From an uncultured Alphaproteobacteria bacterium (GTDB taxonomy: Bacteria; Pseudomonadota; Alphaproteobacteria; CAAHEQ01; UBA3637), in NCBI GenBank assembly GCA_934203105.1, contig CAKPYQ010000001.1, forward strand, positions 51,401-115,400: a stretch of DNA of 64,000 nt, in the 5' to 3' direction. The notes under the pieces were generated by a model, which saw only the letters and a program-made list of their open reading frames with translations, was not told where the DNA came from and searched no databases. The translations under genes were made by a program, and so were the position numbers. Below are positions 36,118 to 45,993 of the stretch, in pieces (the first letter of the stretch is position 1; every line of letters begins with the position of its first letter).

Positions 36118-36251
36118 GCATTTTTTTATGCACTTGTCCAGCACTTTTTTATGAGAAAATCCATATTACTACTTTTGCACGTATAAAATAGGAATTATAC
36201 AACCATTTTAGGAAAACATTCCAAAACCACATTAAATAATTGAATAAAATC

Positions 36252-36863
36252 CTATCTTAACGCATTAACTTTTTCAAATACGGAATCCAGCATTGCCTGC
36301 GTCAATCGGCCGGTGTTCATGTTATAACGCGAACAATGATAACTGTCAATCAAACGCACGCCGTTTGGCAATTCGTGAACCGCTCCGTGAGCAAAAGGAT
36401 ATTTGGATTTGGGTTGATTTAAAACACTTAAAACCGCATCATGCGAAATGCGCCCCAAGCAAAAAAGAATGTGCAAGTTTTTCATACTGTCAATTGTTTG
36501 TTTTAACCGACCGCTACAATTTTTAATTTCAGCCGGGGTGGGCTTATTTTCGGGCGGAACACACCCCACCGCATTGGTAATCAAAACATTTTTTAATTCG
36601 AATCCGTCCTTTGGATCGGCTTTGTATTCGCCCTTTGTCCAACCGAATCGCTTCATTGTTTCATAAAGCGAGACACCGGCATAATCCCCCGTAAACGGAC
36701 GCCCCGTACGATTAGCGCCTTTCAACCCCGGCGCCAAGCCCACAATCAACATAATCCCCGCCGAGTCGCCAAAATTTGGCACCGGAGCGTTGAAAAAATC
36801 CGGATACTGTTGCTTGTTTTTTTCGATAAAAGCGCATAAGCGCGGACATTTATTGCATACCAT
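36252..36863 (-). CDS. Uracil-DNA glycosylase, family 5 type
   Basis: Removes uracil and deaminated bases from DNA. 203 residues with an N-terminal CNKCPRLC cluster (C3, C6, C10) for an iron-sulfur centre, and GLAPGLKGANRTGRPFTGD (about 43-61), the active-site stretch typical of family 5 (UdgB-like) enzymes. The C-terminal SYHCSRYNMNTGRL carries the second conserved motif. Divergent from divK. Confidence 0.88.
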   Translation of the reverse strand: MVCNKCPRLCAFIEKNKQQYPDFFNAPVPNFGDSAGIMLIVGLAPGLKGANRTGRPFTGDYAGVSLYETMKRFGWTKGEYKADPKDGFELKNVLITNAVGCVPPENKPTPAEIKNCSGRLKQTIDSMKNLHILFCLGRISHDAVLSVLNQPKSKYPFAHGAVHELPNGVRLIDSYHCSRYNMNTGRLTQAMLDSVFEKVNALR

Positions 36864-36937
36864 AAAAAAATCCTTGTCATTTGGTTTGTTTTTTTGATAT
36901 GATAAAGCAAATCAGTTGGTTTGACAAGGAGAAATTG

Positions 36938-37303
36938 ATGTCTAAAATTTTAATTGTAGAAGATAATGAAATGAATATGCGCTTGTTTTCGGACTTGCTG
37001 AAATCAAAAGGGTACGACGTACTGCAATGCTTGGACGGCAAAAAAGCGTTGGGAATTGTCAAAGATCAACACCCCGATTTGGTGTTGATGGATATTCAAA
37101 TGCCCGGTATTTCCGGTTTGGAAGTCACGGCTTTGATTCGCAAAACGCCCGAGGTGGCCGACACAAAAATCGTTGCTGTGACGGCCTTTGCGATGAAAGG
37201 CGACGAACAAAAAATCATCGACGGCGGGTGCAACGGGTATATTGCAAAGCCTATTGCCGTGGCGGATTTTTTGCAAACCGTCGACAATTTTTTAAAAAAT
37301 TAA
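36938..37303 (+). CDS. divK: Single-domain response regulator DivK
   Basis: 121 residues, a lone receiver domain with D9/D52 acidic pocket, VAVTAFAMKGDEQKI and GGCNGYIAKPI, close to Caulobacter DivK. DivK feeds signals into the CckA-CtrA pathway. The start at 36938 has AAGGAG 6 bases upstream; the longer frame would add 19 residues. ctrA lies 7 kb away, so both ends of this circuit are in the window. Confidence 0.93.
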   Translation: MSKILIVEDNEMNMRLFSDLLKSKGYDVLQCLDGKKALGIVKDQHPDLVLMDIQMPGISGLEVTALIRKTPEVADTKIVAVTAFAMKGDEQKIIDGGCNGYIAKPIAVADFLQTVDNFLKN

Positions 37304-37336
37304 ACGCAGCGGATTTTTATTTAAGCAAACAACATT

Positions 37337-37480
37337 AGCACCGCCGCTATTACCGGCGGTGCTCAGCATTTGCGGCGGCGCTATTACCGGCAGCGTTCAA
37401 CACTAGCAGCGGGGCTCAACAATCCGGGCGGCGTTTAGCATTACCGGTGGTGCTCAACACTAGTGGCGGCGTTTTGTAAA
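37337..37480. repeat. GC-rich degenerate repeat cluster
   Basis: The 37304-37602 gap holds no gene. It begins with a perfect 10-bp hairpin (AGCACCGCCG at 37337-37346 and CGGCGGTGCT at 37354-37363, loop CTATTAC), followed by decayed copies of GGCGGCG-TATTACCGG and CTCAACACTAG. It is much richer in GC than its surroundings. Confidence 0.6.
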
Positions 37481-37540
37481 ATGCACCGATGCTTTTTTTA
37501 AGGATAGCGCCCCTCATAAGGAGAACGCCCATATAACACA

Positions 37541-37578
37541 AAAAAGCGCACCGCTGTTTTATCAGGCCGGCGCGCTTT
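37541..37578 (-). terminator. Terminator after ppiD
   Basis: AAAGCGC (37543-37549) pairs with GCGCTTT (37572-37578) across an imperfect inner stem. The A-run at 37541-37545 gives U residues on the minus strand. Confidence 0.5.
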
Positions 37579-37602
37579 CTTTGCATCACGACAAGTTATT
37601 TA

Positions 37603-39498
37603 TTATTTGTCCGCATTGTCGCCCTTCATATATGGCGCAAACGTTTCTTCAATGACGGCTTGATTTACTTGAACCTTTTCCTTATCCGCATAAAAAGCCA
37701 TCATCTCGTCCACCACAGAAGCAACCATTTGACGTTGTAAAGCCAAATTTAAAGTTGCTTTGGATACAGCGTCCGTTGCGTCCGCCGGCGTAATCTTTTT
37801 AATTTGTGCGACAACATAATTGCCGTCCGCCAACGGGATCAATTCAATATCGCCTTGCTTCGCATTAAACAATCGCCCCACAACGTCCGCCGGCAAATCC
37901 GTTACATCAGCCCGTTTCACACCGTCCAAAGTTTTTTCATCCAAGTGATAGAACAACGCCACCGTCTTTAAGGCTTTGTCTTTTTGCGCCGCATTTAGCA
38001 CAGTATCCGCAAAAGCCGGAGCTTGTTTCTTTTGCTCGTCTTTTAACCATTCAGCCTTTAATTCTTTTTGAACGGCGTCAAAGGGTTTTAAATAAACCGG
38101 CTCGATTTCTTGGACTTCGGCCACAATGAAACCGTTTTGATAATCCAACAAAGACGTTGCGTCGCCTGCTTTGGACAAGAAAACTTCCTGCACCAAATCG
38201 GTCGGCAAGGAAGCCGATTTCCCGTCTTTATCCATACCGCCGGCATCAATGGGAACAGCCTTTTCAGTCGTCATACCGATACGCGCGGCCGCGTCACTTA
38301 AAGCCAAACCTTCACCCAAAGTTTCATCCAATTGCTTGGATTTTGCATACAAAATATCATACGCTTTTTCGGCCTGAACTGCTTTTTTCAAATCGTCCTT
38401 GACCGCAGCAAAAGGCGTTTTTTCGGCCGCTTGCACATCGCGGACAATCAAAATGTGATAGCCGAACATCGATTGAACCGGCTTTAAAACTTGATTGACC
38501 GGCGCACTAAAGACGGCATCGCCCACTTCCTCAACAACGCCATTTTTTTCCAACCAACCCAAATCGACCGTCTCCTGACCGGCTTTGTCTTTCGCAATTT
38601 GGGCAAAGTTTTTATCCGTCAATAACGCAAACAATTCATTTGCTTTTTCTTCGCTGTCAACCAAAATTTGCTCAACGCGACGGCGTTCCGGCTTTGAATA
38701 CAAAGCTTGTTTTTCTTCATACATTTGCTTTAAAAAAGCATCATCAACCTGAATGTCGGCGGCCACTTTATCCGGCGTCAACTTCAACACCGAAACCGTC
38801 CGATATTCCGGCGCATAAAGTTGATCTTCCATACTTTCATAGTACGCTTGCAACGTATCTTTGTCCGGTGTCGAGTTTACCTTGACAGCTGTGGAGGGCA
38901 CCAAAATCACATCAATGTCGCGCGCCTCATTCACATAGCCATACATTTTATCGCTCAACACTTCCGGAACAGCAATAACCGCTTCGATTGCGTCCGTTAA
39001 ATGCTTGCGGGATAGTTCTTCTTGCAAAGCCGATGTGAACATTTGTTCGCTCATTTGCATTTGTTGCAAATAGGCCATTAACAAAGCACGATCAAAAGTT
39101 CCCGTGATCGTTTGAAAGTTTTGATTATTGACGATGTAATTACCAACGGCGGCATCAGAGGCAATCAAGCCCATATCATCAGCAATTTGTTGATATAGCA
39201 AGCTGTTAATATCATTTTGGATCACTTTATCCAAAACGCCCATTTTGACCGCATCACCAATGCTTATATAGGTGCGATTTCCCGTCATTGCGGCAATTTT
39301 CTTTGTTTCCGTATCAACGCTGCGGAGCAACTCTTGCCCCTTTACGGTCGCATTGCCGACACGAATAGCGGTTTGCTCTTTGCCCCACATACTGGTCATA
39401 GAACCCAAACCGAACAACCCCATCATACTGACCGTAATCAAAGCCAGTAAAGCTTTTACGAACCAAGATTCGCTGATATTTCGAAAGAAAGTAATCAT
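37603..39498 (-). CDS. ppiD: PpiD-like periplasmic folding chaperone
   Basis: 631 residues: one N-terminal membrane anchor (about 14-34), a SurA_N-type helical domain, a parvulin-like PPIC domain (about 262-355; RRVEQILVDSEEKAN, FGYHILIVRDV) and a second degenerate parvulin region at the C terminus. It assists folding of proteins leaving the Sec translocon. Family PpiD is often poorly active as an isomerase. Confidence 0.9.
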   Translation of the reverse strand: MITFFRNISESWFVKALLALITVSMMGLFGLGSMTSMWGKEQTAIRVGNATVKGQELLRSVDTETKKIAAMTGNRTYISIGDAVKMGVLDKVIQNDINSLLYQQIADDMGLIASDAAVGNYIVNNQNFQTITGTFDRALLMAYLQQMQMSEQMFTSALQEELSRKHLTDAIEAVIAVPEVLSDKMYGYVNEARDIDVILVPSTAVKVNSTPDKDTLQAYYESMEDQLYAPEYRTVSVLKLTPDKVAADIQVDDAFLKQMYEEKQALYSKPERRRVEQILVDSEEKANELFALLTDKNFAQIAKDKAGQETVDLGWLEKNGVVEEVGDAVFSAPVNQVLKPVQSMFGYHILIVRDVQAAEKTPFAAVKDDLKKAVQAEKAYDILYAKSKQLDETLGEGLALSDAAARIGMTTEKAVPIDAGGMDKDGKSASLPTDLVQEVFLSKAGDATSLLDYQNGFIVAEVQEIEPVYLKPFDAVQKELKAEWLKDEQKKQAPAFADTVLNAAQKDKALKTVALFYHLDEKTLDGVKRADVTDLPADVVGRLFNAKQGDIELIPLADGNYVVAQIKKITPADATDAVSKATLNLALQRQMVASVVDEMMAFYADKEKVQVNQAVIEETFAPYMKGDNADK

Positions 39499-39588
39499 AT
39501 TTCACACCTTCAAGTTAATTGATACCCAATGAATAAAAGACAGCATACGCGATTTTTTTTATTTTTTCAACCGAAAAATACACGCTTT

Positions 39589-40017
39589 TTACAGTTTCTT
39601 TTTCAAAACCAGCGCATCCGACTTTTCCGCCCCCGAAACATAGTAATTCGGACGACAACCGACTTGGACAAATCCCGCCTTTTCATACAAAGCTCGCGCC
39701 GGCGTATTTTTCACATCAACGTCCAAAAATAAATCCTGCACACCCAAGCGTTTTAAATAAGCCATCGTATGCGCAAGCAAAGCCGTACCGAGCCCTTTTT
39801 GTCGTGCGTTCGGCAACACACCCAAAGTCAAAATTTCGGCTTCCGTTCCGCAAACCGAACACAAAATAAAGCAATCCGAATTGATAAAGCCGCGCGTCGT
39901 CGGCAACATCAGCAAAGATAAAAATGTGCTTTTATCCCACGCCTTATCGAAGCAAGCCGTATGCATTGCGGCAAAAGCGTCTGCATACATAATACCGGCT
40001 TCATCAAAGTGTGACAT
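39589..40017 (-). CDS. rimI: Ribosomal-protein-alanine N-acetyltransferase
   Basis: 142 residues of the GNAT family with the acetyl-CoA loop RQKGLGTALL and LFLDVDVKNTPARALYEKAGF (in part NTPARALYEKAGF). Usual target is the N terminus of ribosomal protein S18. It overlaps tsaB by 14 bases, a common bacterial arrangement. Confidence 0.9.
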   Translation of the reverse strand: MSHFDEAGIMYADAFAAMHTACFDKAWDKSTFLSLLMLPTTRGFINSDCFILCSVCGTEAEILTLGVLPNARQKGLGTALLAHTMAYLKRLGVQDLFLDVDVKNTPARALYEKAGFVQVGCRPNYYVSGAEKSDALVLKKKL

Positions 40018-40612
40018 CTGCGTCCCTCATGTAAAACGGTTCCGGCGGCAACGGCTTATTCAAACGCGACAAAGCAATTCGCCCCGCTGCCAATGCAATC
40101 GGGGAAAGTTTAAATATTGTTTTACAGCCGATCTCATCGGATAAAGTTTCCGCCCCTGTCCCGATGGCTTCAAACGGCATTTCGGTTTTTAATTGAGCGG
40201 ATGATTTAATCGCCGGTAAATTTAACGGCTTATCTTCTCCGTCAAAGCTTTGTACAAAGTAATCATCACGCTTTGAATCCAAAACAACCGTGCACGGACG
40301 CCCCAAATGATAAGCCCATGCTTCAAAACACGTCACGCCGTAAACCGGAATATGCAAAGCCAATCCGAACGCACGCGCCGCCGCAAGTCCGATCCGAACA
40401 CCGGTAAAGGATCCGGGTCCAACCGTCACAGCAATACCTTGTACATCTTGCATTGTTTTATGTGCCTGCTGCATTACATTTTGTATCATTGGCATCAAAG
40501 CTTCCGCCTGACCACGTTCCATTTCTTCTTCCGCAATCGCCAATACTCTGCTTTCATCAAGCAACGCTATTGAAACAAAATTCGCCGATGTATCCAACGC
40601 TAATATTAACAT
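40004..40612 (-). CDS. tsaB: tRNA threonylcarbamoyladenosine biosynthesis protein TsaB
   Basis: 202 residues, ASKHA fold: LALDTS at the N terminus and VTVGPGSFTGVRIGLAAARA, seen here as VGPGSFTGVRIG. It forms the t6A-modification complex with TsaD and TsaE. The start at 40612 is chosen since it gives the family's MLILALDTS start; the longer frame adds 26 residues. Confidence 0.95.
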   Translation of the reverse strand: MLILALDTSANFVSIALLDESRVLAIAEEEMERGQAEALMPMIQNVMQQAHKTMQDVQGIAVTVGPGSFTGVRIGLAAARAFGLALHIPVYGVTCFEAWAYHLGRPCTVVLDSKRDDYFVQSFDGEDKPLNLPAIKSSAQLKTEMPFEAIGTGAETLSDEIGCKTIFKLSPIALAAGRIALSRLNKPLPPEPFYMRDADVTL

Positions 40613-40676
40613 TTTAACCTCTTTTCTTTTTATTGACTTTATACCACAATTAAAGCGTTTTGAAAAGAAGAAAATA

Positions 40677-41558
40677 TTAAAGGTTTGCAAAAATACTTAA
40701 AAAAAACAAACTGATAATCATCACCAATCCTGCTCTGGGCGATGTATAGTCTTTGTGATTGATGACGTGATCATACAGCATAATCCACAACGGCGCCGTC
40801 AACGAAAGCGCATTGACATAGCCCGTGTTGGGGGTATAATCCAACGCAATCCCTTTGCTGATGATCAGCAAAACACTGAACAAAACAATCAACAAGCCAA
40901 TATACATCACTTTTTGATTAAAGATTTCCTGAACGGCTCTTTTCATTGTCGGACGCTCGGTTTTAATGTAAAAATACAGATTGTAAAATCCGCTGACCAA
41001 CGTCACATAAAATAAGTAATACACAATGCCTTCAAACAACAAATGGCGTTGCATAATCATTTGCGTCAAAGAGCTCATCAAAGACCACACGACCACGACC
41101 GGTAACATATAGCGCAACAATTCGCGCGTCAAAGGCGTTTTCAACATTTGAACATAAGAAGCAATTGCACAGGCAACCGATACCAAAATAGCCAGCAAAA
41201 TAAATTGCCTGTGCCATAAAGACAAAAAAACTTCGGGGTGCATCGTCCACCACAAAACCATAGACAATAAAATCGACAGCACCAAGACCCGTGATGTACC
41301 GGCGGCCCCGAAACGCGCGGAAGCAAAAAAGATGCGAGAATCATAAAAACCCGTCATCATACCTTGTACAATCAACATAAAAACAAAAACAATGTCCCAT
41401 TCAAACGGTGTAATCAGCACCAACGGAAAACAGGCAAAGGCGACACCAAAGCCACGCCAAAGCCCCAAAACATAACCATTGACTTTATTGTTTTGGTTAA
41501 TGTAGGTGTAAAAGCTCATAAACAGTCCGTAAAACAGACCCGTAATGACCCATAACAT
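40677..41558 (-). CDS. DMT/EamA-like membrane transporter
   Basis: 293 residues with about ten hydrophobic segments and an internal two-fold pattern, as in drug/metabolite transporters. The start at 41558 is supported by AGGGGTG about 9 bases upstream. Substrate unknown. Between the traX-like gene and tsaB, same strand. Confidence 0.7.
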   Translation of the reverse strand: MLWVITGLFYGLFMSFYTYINQNNKVNGYVLGLWRGFGVAFACFPLVLITPFEWDIVFVFMLIVQGMMTGFYDSRIFFASARFGAAGTSRVLVLSILLSMVLWWTMHPEVFLSLWHRQFILLAILVSVACAIASYVQMLKTPLTRELLRYMLPVVVVWSLMSSLTQMIMQRHLLFEGIVYYLFYVTLVSGFYNLYFYIKTERPTMKRAVQEIFNQKVMYIGLLIVLFSVLLIISKGIALDYTPNTGYVNALSLTAPLWIMLYDHVINHKDYTSPRAGLVMIISLFFLSIFANL

Positions 41559-41602
41559 AAACGGCACCCCTTTCCTATCCAAAGGAAAAGATAGGCCGCG
41601 CA

Positions 41603-42313
41603 TTAAAACTTATCAAGCAGGTAAGCGGCGCACGCGATCAAAACGATATGCAACGGGTAGTAAACATAAAATATCCACCAACGGCGCAACAACCTTGGCT
41701 CTGATACGGGATAAACAAACAACAACAATCCGATCGTCGTTATAAGTGACACCACGCCGCCCCAAGATTCGTTGATCATTGCGGAAAATATCAAACAAAA
41801 GACAATCCAATCGGGCGTTTGACGGCGAAAATAAAAGTAAAAGCAAAGAATAAAACAAAATCCCGCAAAGCCGTAATCCGATAAAACCGACGTTCCGCCG
41901 GCAATAGCAATGACACCCCACAATAAAACGTACTTGATAAAGGTATTCAGCGGACTGTTTTCAATCATATAAATCAGGTAAAGCGCCGCCACGGCGATCC
42001 AAAAGCTGATCAAAATATTAAACGGAAAAGCCAATGAAACGCCAAACAATCCGTGTATCGGCGCAAAGATGAAAAATGAAAGCACGCCGAAATACCCCAA
42101 TCGCATCAGATACTTTTTATATCCGGACAAATCCATTTGCGCCAAATGCAACATCATCAAATAAGCAAATATCGGAAAAGCCGTCCGCCCGATTAAATAC
42201 ATCGCCGCATTAACTGCTTGCGGAACATCGATAAAGTGCCTTAAATGGTCGCAAGTCATCGTCACCAAAGCGATTATTTTTAAAATATCTTGATTGATTG
42301 CAAGCCGTTTCAT
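41603..42313 (-). CDS. TraX-family membrane protein
   Basis: 236 residues with about eight helices and the TraX signature near the N terminus (IALVTMTCDHLRHF, and GRTAFPIFAYLM). F-plasmid TraX N-acetylates the pilin; chromosomal relatives are probably acyltransferases with other substrates. It is followed closely by the transporter gene. The presence of a VirB2-like pilin gene in the window makes pilin acetylation a possible role here. Confidence 0.85.
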   Translation of the reverse strand: MKRLAINQDILKIIALVTMTCDHLRHFIDVPQAVNAAMYLIGRTAFPIFAYLMMLHLAQMDLSGYKKYLMRLGYFGVLSFFIFAPIHGLFGVSLAFPFNILISFWIAVAALYLIYMIENSPLNTFIKYVLLWGVIAIAGGTSVLSDYGFAGFCFILCFYFYFRRQTPDWIVFCLIFSAMINESWGGVVSLITTIGLLLFVYPVSEPRLLRRWWIFYVYYPLHIVLIACAAYLLDKF

Positions 42314-42427
42314 CTTTTGTCCTTAATTTTTTTAGCTTTACTTTAAAATAAATCTGTAAAAAAGTATAGCTTTTTTATTTTTTTTGTTTTATTTTTAAAA
42401 TAGGGACAATAAAAAAAGGTGGATAGA

Positions 42428-43405
42428 ATGCATACATTAGTCATAGGCGGAGCCGGTTATATCGGATCTCATGTCGTTAAAGAGTTATTGAAAAACAATG
42501 TCAAAGTGACTGTTTTTGACGATTTATCGACCGGACACGAAATCAATTTATTTCCAAATGCGCACTTTATAAAGGGCAGCATTTTGGATACGGACGCGTT
42601 GGGACGCGCGATGTGCCAAAACGTTGACGGTGTTATCTTTCTGGCCGGCAAAAAAGCGGTCGGCGAATCGATGCAAAATCCGGCAAAATACGCTAACACA
42701 AACTTAATCGGCGCGGTTAATGTGTTAAATACGATGTTGGAATGCAACGTTAAAAAGTTTATATTTTCGTCTTCGGCTTCTGTTTACGGAAAGCCGCAAT
42801 ACTTGCCGATTGATGAAAATCACCCGATCAATCCGATGAGTTTTTACGGTTACACCAAACAAGCAACGGAACAGCTGTTGCATTGGTACAGCAAATTAAA
42901 AGGCATTCGCTTTGTTGCGTTGCGTTATTTTAATGCCGTCGGATATGATGCAAACGGCGACATTAAAGGATTAGAAAAAAATCCGCAAAACTTGCTGCCC
43001 ATTATTATGGAAGTTGCTTGTGGCGTGCGCCCGCAGTTGAGCATTTACGGAAACGATTATGAAACATCGGACGGCACATGTATTCGCGATTATATTCACG
43101 TTACGGATTTGGCCATCGCACATTATGACGCATTAGAATATTTAAATAACAACGGGAAAAGCGATATCTTTAACTTGGGAACAGGCAAAGGCTTTTCCGT
43201 ATTGGAAATGCTGCAAAAAACAGAAGAAGTCATCGGGCATAAAATCCCGTGTTCCTTTACGTCGCGCAGAGCCGGAGATCCGGCGGTCGTTGCTGCCTGT
43301 GCCGACAAAGCCAAAAAAGTTTTAAATTGGCAAGCACAAAACAGCGATTTAGAAAATATCATCAAAACAACGTGGGCAGTATATAAAACCAGTCAAATTA
43401 AATAA
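42428..43405 (+). CDS. galE: UDP-glucose 4-epimerase
   Basis: Interconverts UDP-glucose and UDP-galactose for surface polysaccharides. 325 residues with the NAD-binding GGAGYIGS (7-14), the catalytic YGYTK (YxxxK) motif and SSSASVYG with the conserved serine. The ATG at 42428 is preceded by AAGGTGG; the GTG three codons earlier is unlikely. Divergent from the traX-like gene. Confidence 0.95.
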   Translation: MHTLVIGGAGYIGSHVVKELLKNNVKVTVFDDLSTGHEINLFPNAHFIKGSILDTDALGRAMCQNVDGVIFLAGKKAVGESMQNPAKYANTNLIGAVNVLNTMLECNVKKFIFSSSASVYGKPQYLPIDENHPINPMSFYGYTKQATEQLLHWYSKLKGIRFVALRYFNAVGYDANGDIKGLEKNPQNLLPIIMEVACGVRPQLSIYGNDYETSDGTCIRDYIHVTDLAIAHYDALEYLNNNGKSDIFNLGTGKGFSVLEMLQKTEEVIGHKIPCSFTSRRAGDPAVVAACADKAKKVLNWQAQNSDLENIIKTTWAVYKTSQIK

Positions 43406-43423
43406 CAATCCAAACCCATAAAA

Positions 43424-43456
43424 AAAAGCGGAAAAGTTTATTGCTTTTCCGCTTTT
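43424..43456. terminator. Bidirectional terminator between galE and ddh
   Basis: AAAAGCGGAAAAG (43424-43436) and CTTTTCCGCTTTT (43444-43456) form a perfect 13-bp stem with a 7-base loop. The two genes converge here. Confidence 0.9.
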
Positions 43457-43480
43457 GTTTTTGTCGCAAATCTTTACGGC

Positions 43481-44386
43481 CTAATAGCCTTTTAATTGCT
43501 CTTCCAAACTTCCCGGAATAAAGTCAACCAAAGGTCGTTCAATCATCGTATAAGCACCGAATTGTTCCGATTGTTTTGCACGATATGCCGCACGGACTGC
43601 ACCAACCAAAACATTGGCCGTCATCAACGGATTTATCCCTTCGATCGAATACTTTTGTGCAACATCAGGAGCAACACGCTCTAACAGGCCACCGTGATTG
43701 AGCGTATCGTATTCGGAAACATCTTTAACGGCCACAACATCCGTCGGATCATTTTTAAAATAATCATCTGTACGAATAGCCTCTGCAACCGCGTTAAAAT
43801 CCGCATTGTCTTGCAATTCGACATAAACCAAACGTTTTTGAAGGCCTGCACCGTTCGGAAGCGTTAAAGAAACCGCATCTTTTACTCCGCTGATTGCTTT
43901 TACGGCCGCCGTATGGCCCATGCTGCGACCGCCTTTTTCACCGCCGAAAGTCGTTGTCGTCACCGAATGCGGACAAACAATTTGCATCAAACAACGCACA
44001 ACGGAATCGCTGCCCGGATCCCAACCGGCACCGAAAATAGAAACGGCTTTATTTTCCTTTGCAATCGCATCCAAACGCTTTTTGCTTTCGATGATTTTGT
44101 CGTGAATGTCAAAGCTGTCCACTGTCGAAATACCCAACTTTAAAGTTTCGGCAACACGATCACCCGCCAATCTGGACGGCACGCATACCAAAGCCACATC
44201 AATATCTTTTAATGCCGTAATATCAGATACCACGGTCACATCGGCCAATTCTTCGTCAACATTATTCAAAGACGAAGAACGACGCACAACGCCAACCAAT
44301 TCCATATCGGCTGTTTCATCCAAAACATATTTACAATAACGTCCTACATTTCCCCAACCTATAATAGCTACTCGAATATTTTCCAT
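43481..44386 (-). CDS. ddh: Meso-diaminopimelate dehydrogenase
   Basis: 301 residues closely matching the Ddh family: NADPH-binding AIIGWGNVGR (8-17), VCVPSRL, the substrate-site GAGWDPGSDS and GGEKGGRSMGHTAAVK, seen here as GGRSMGHTAAVK. It makes meso-diaminopimelate in one step for peptidoglycan. Most Alphaproteobacteria use longer dap pathways, so transfer from another phylum is possible. It sits 2 bases after glgA. Confidence 0.92.
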   Translation of the reverse strand: MENIRVAIIGWGNVGRYCKYVLDETADMELVGVVRRSSSLNNVDEELADVTVVSDITALKDIDVALVCVPSRLAGDRVAETLKLGISTVDSFDIHDKIIESKKRLDAIAKENKAVSIFGAGWDPGSDSVVRCLMQIVCPHSVTTTTFGGEKGGRSMGHTAAVKAISGVKDAVSLTLPNGAGLQKRLVYVELQDNADFNAVAEAIRTDDYFKNDPTDVVAVKDVSEYDTLNHGGLLERVAPDVAQKYSIEGINPLMTANVLVGAVRAAYRAKQSEQFGAYTMIERPLVDFIPGSLEEQLKGY

Positions 44387-44388
44387 AC

Positions 44389-45846
44389 TTATCCTTTCAG
44401 TTGTTGGTACAACGAATAATATTTTTTAGCTGAACGTCCCCAAGAAAAATCTTGTCCCATAGCGGTCTTGATCATATTATCCATATGCACCGGCCGGTCA
44501 TAATACGTCGAATTTGCCCAACCGATTGTGTTGTATAAAGCGCCGGCAGATATATCGTAAAACTTAAATCCGGATCCTGTTCCGTTACTTTCATCATAAT
44601 TTTGAACAGTATCGGCCAAACCGCCCGTCGAACGGACAATCGGTAATGTTCCGTACAGTTGGCTGTACATTTGCTTTAATCCGCACGGTTCATAAATCGA
44701 CGGAATTAACGTAAAGTCACTGCCTGCATCAACCAAGTGCTCCAAAGGCCCGTTGAAACGATTAACGCTGATGCGGCCCGGATAATAATTTTGCAAATTT
44801 CCCAAATAAGCTTGCGCCCATACTTCGCCGTCGCCCATAATCAAAAATTGAGCCTGCATATTACGCAAAACACCTTCGATACATTCGGTAACCATACGAA
44901 TGCCTTTTTGCTCGCTTAAACGCACGCACATCGAAAAAATCGGCATATCATTATGTTCCAAACCAAAATGATCTCGCAAAACTTTTTTATTTTTGGCTTT
45001 ACCTTCCTTAAACGATTTGACATCGTACGGATAAGCAATATTCGGATCTTTCATCGGATTCCACAAATCCAAATCGATGCCGTTTAAAATACCCGAAACA
45101 TCTTTTGCCCGCTCTTGAAGCAACCAATGCAAGCCGGCGCCGCCCAAAGGCGTCATAATTTCTTCGGCATAGTGCGGGCTGACCGTCGTGATTTTATCCG
45201 CAAAGCGAATCCCGCCCTTTAACAAATTAACGCGACCGTAATTTTCAAACGCATACATATTAAAATCGTTCCAATCGATTTTGGCGTAATTTAAAACGTC
45301 CGCATTATAAATGCCTTGATACGGCAAGTTGTGGATCGTCAAAACGCTTTTGGTATCAGCAAAGAACGGATTGCCGTCTTTTTTCAAATAATACGGAATA
45401 AGCGCCGTTTGCCAATCGTGCACGTGCACTACATCCGGCTGATAGCCCATATCTTGCGTCAACTGCAAAGCGGCACGACAAAAGAAAGCATAACGATAAG
45501 CATTGTCTTGATATTCTTCGTGAGTGTTTTTATCGTTATACACGCCATAACGATCAAAATATTTATTAAATTCAATAAAATAAGCATCATAATGGCACGG
45601 CGTTTCGGCATGATAAACGCTGTACCATTCTTCGCAATTTCCCATTTTGACACAGCAACCGTCATACATTTTGTGCAGTTGATATTTTTCACGGTCAATT
45701 AAAGAATAAAGCGGTAAAATTAACTTAACATCAGCACCCTGTCTTTTCAAATACTTCGGCAAAGCAGCCGCAACATCGGCCAAACCTCCGGTTTTAATGA
45801 ACGGAGCCGCCTCACTGGCGACGAACAGGATTTTCATTTTTGACAT
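44389..45846 (-). CDS. glgA: Glycogen synthase (ADP-glucose type)
   Basis: 485 residues, GT5 family, with the ADP-glucose site KTGGLADV (K18 onward), NLPYQG, and the C-terminal PSIYEPCGLKQMYSQLYGTLPIVRSTGGL region (in part EPCGLKQMYSQ). No glgB, glgC or glgP adjoins it. AGGGAG precedes the ATG. Confidence 0.95.
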   Translation of the reverse strand: MSKMKILFVASEAAPFIKTGGLADVAAALPKYLKRQGADVKLILPLYSLIDREKYQLHKMYDGCCVKMGNCEEWYSVYHAETPCHYDAYFIEFNKYFDRYGVYNDKNTHEEYQDNAYRYAFFCRAALQLTQDMGYQPDVVHVHDWQTALIPYYLKKDGNPFFADTKSVLTIHNLPYQGIYNADVLNYAKIDWNDFNMYAFENYGRVNLLKGGIRFADKITTVSPHYAEEIMTPLGGAGLHWLLQERAKDVSGILNGIDLDLWNPMKDPNIAYPYDVKSFKEGKAKNKKVLRDHFGLEHNDMPIFSMCVRLSEQKGIRMVTECIEGVLRNMQAQFLIMGDGEVWAQAYLGNLQNYYPGRISVNRFNGPLEHLVDAGSDFTLIPSIYEPCGLKQMYSQLYGTLPIVRSTGGLADTVQNYDESNGTGSGFKFYDISAGALYNTIGWANSTYYDRPVHMDNMIKTAMGQDFSWGRSAKKYYSLYQQLKG

Positions 45847-45993
45847 TTTTCTCTCCCTTTATCTGTCTGAACTTTATATAACTTAATCGATTTTTTAATA
45901 AATAGCAAGGGAAATTTTTAACTTTTTTTTAACTTTTAATAATTGTATGCAAAACACCTGATGAACACAGATAAAACAAGCATTTACAACACG

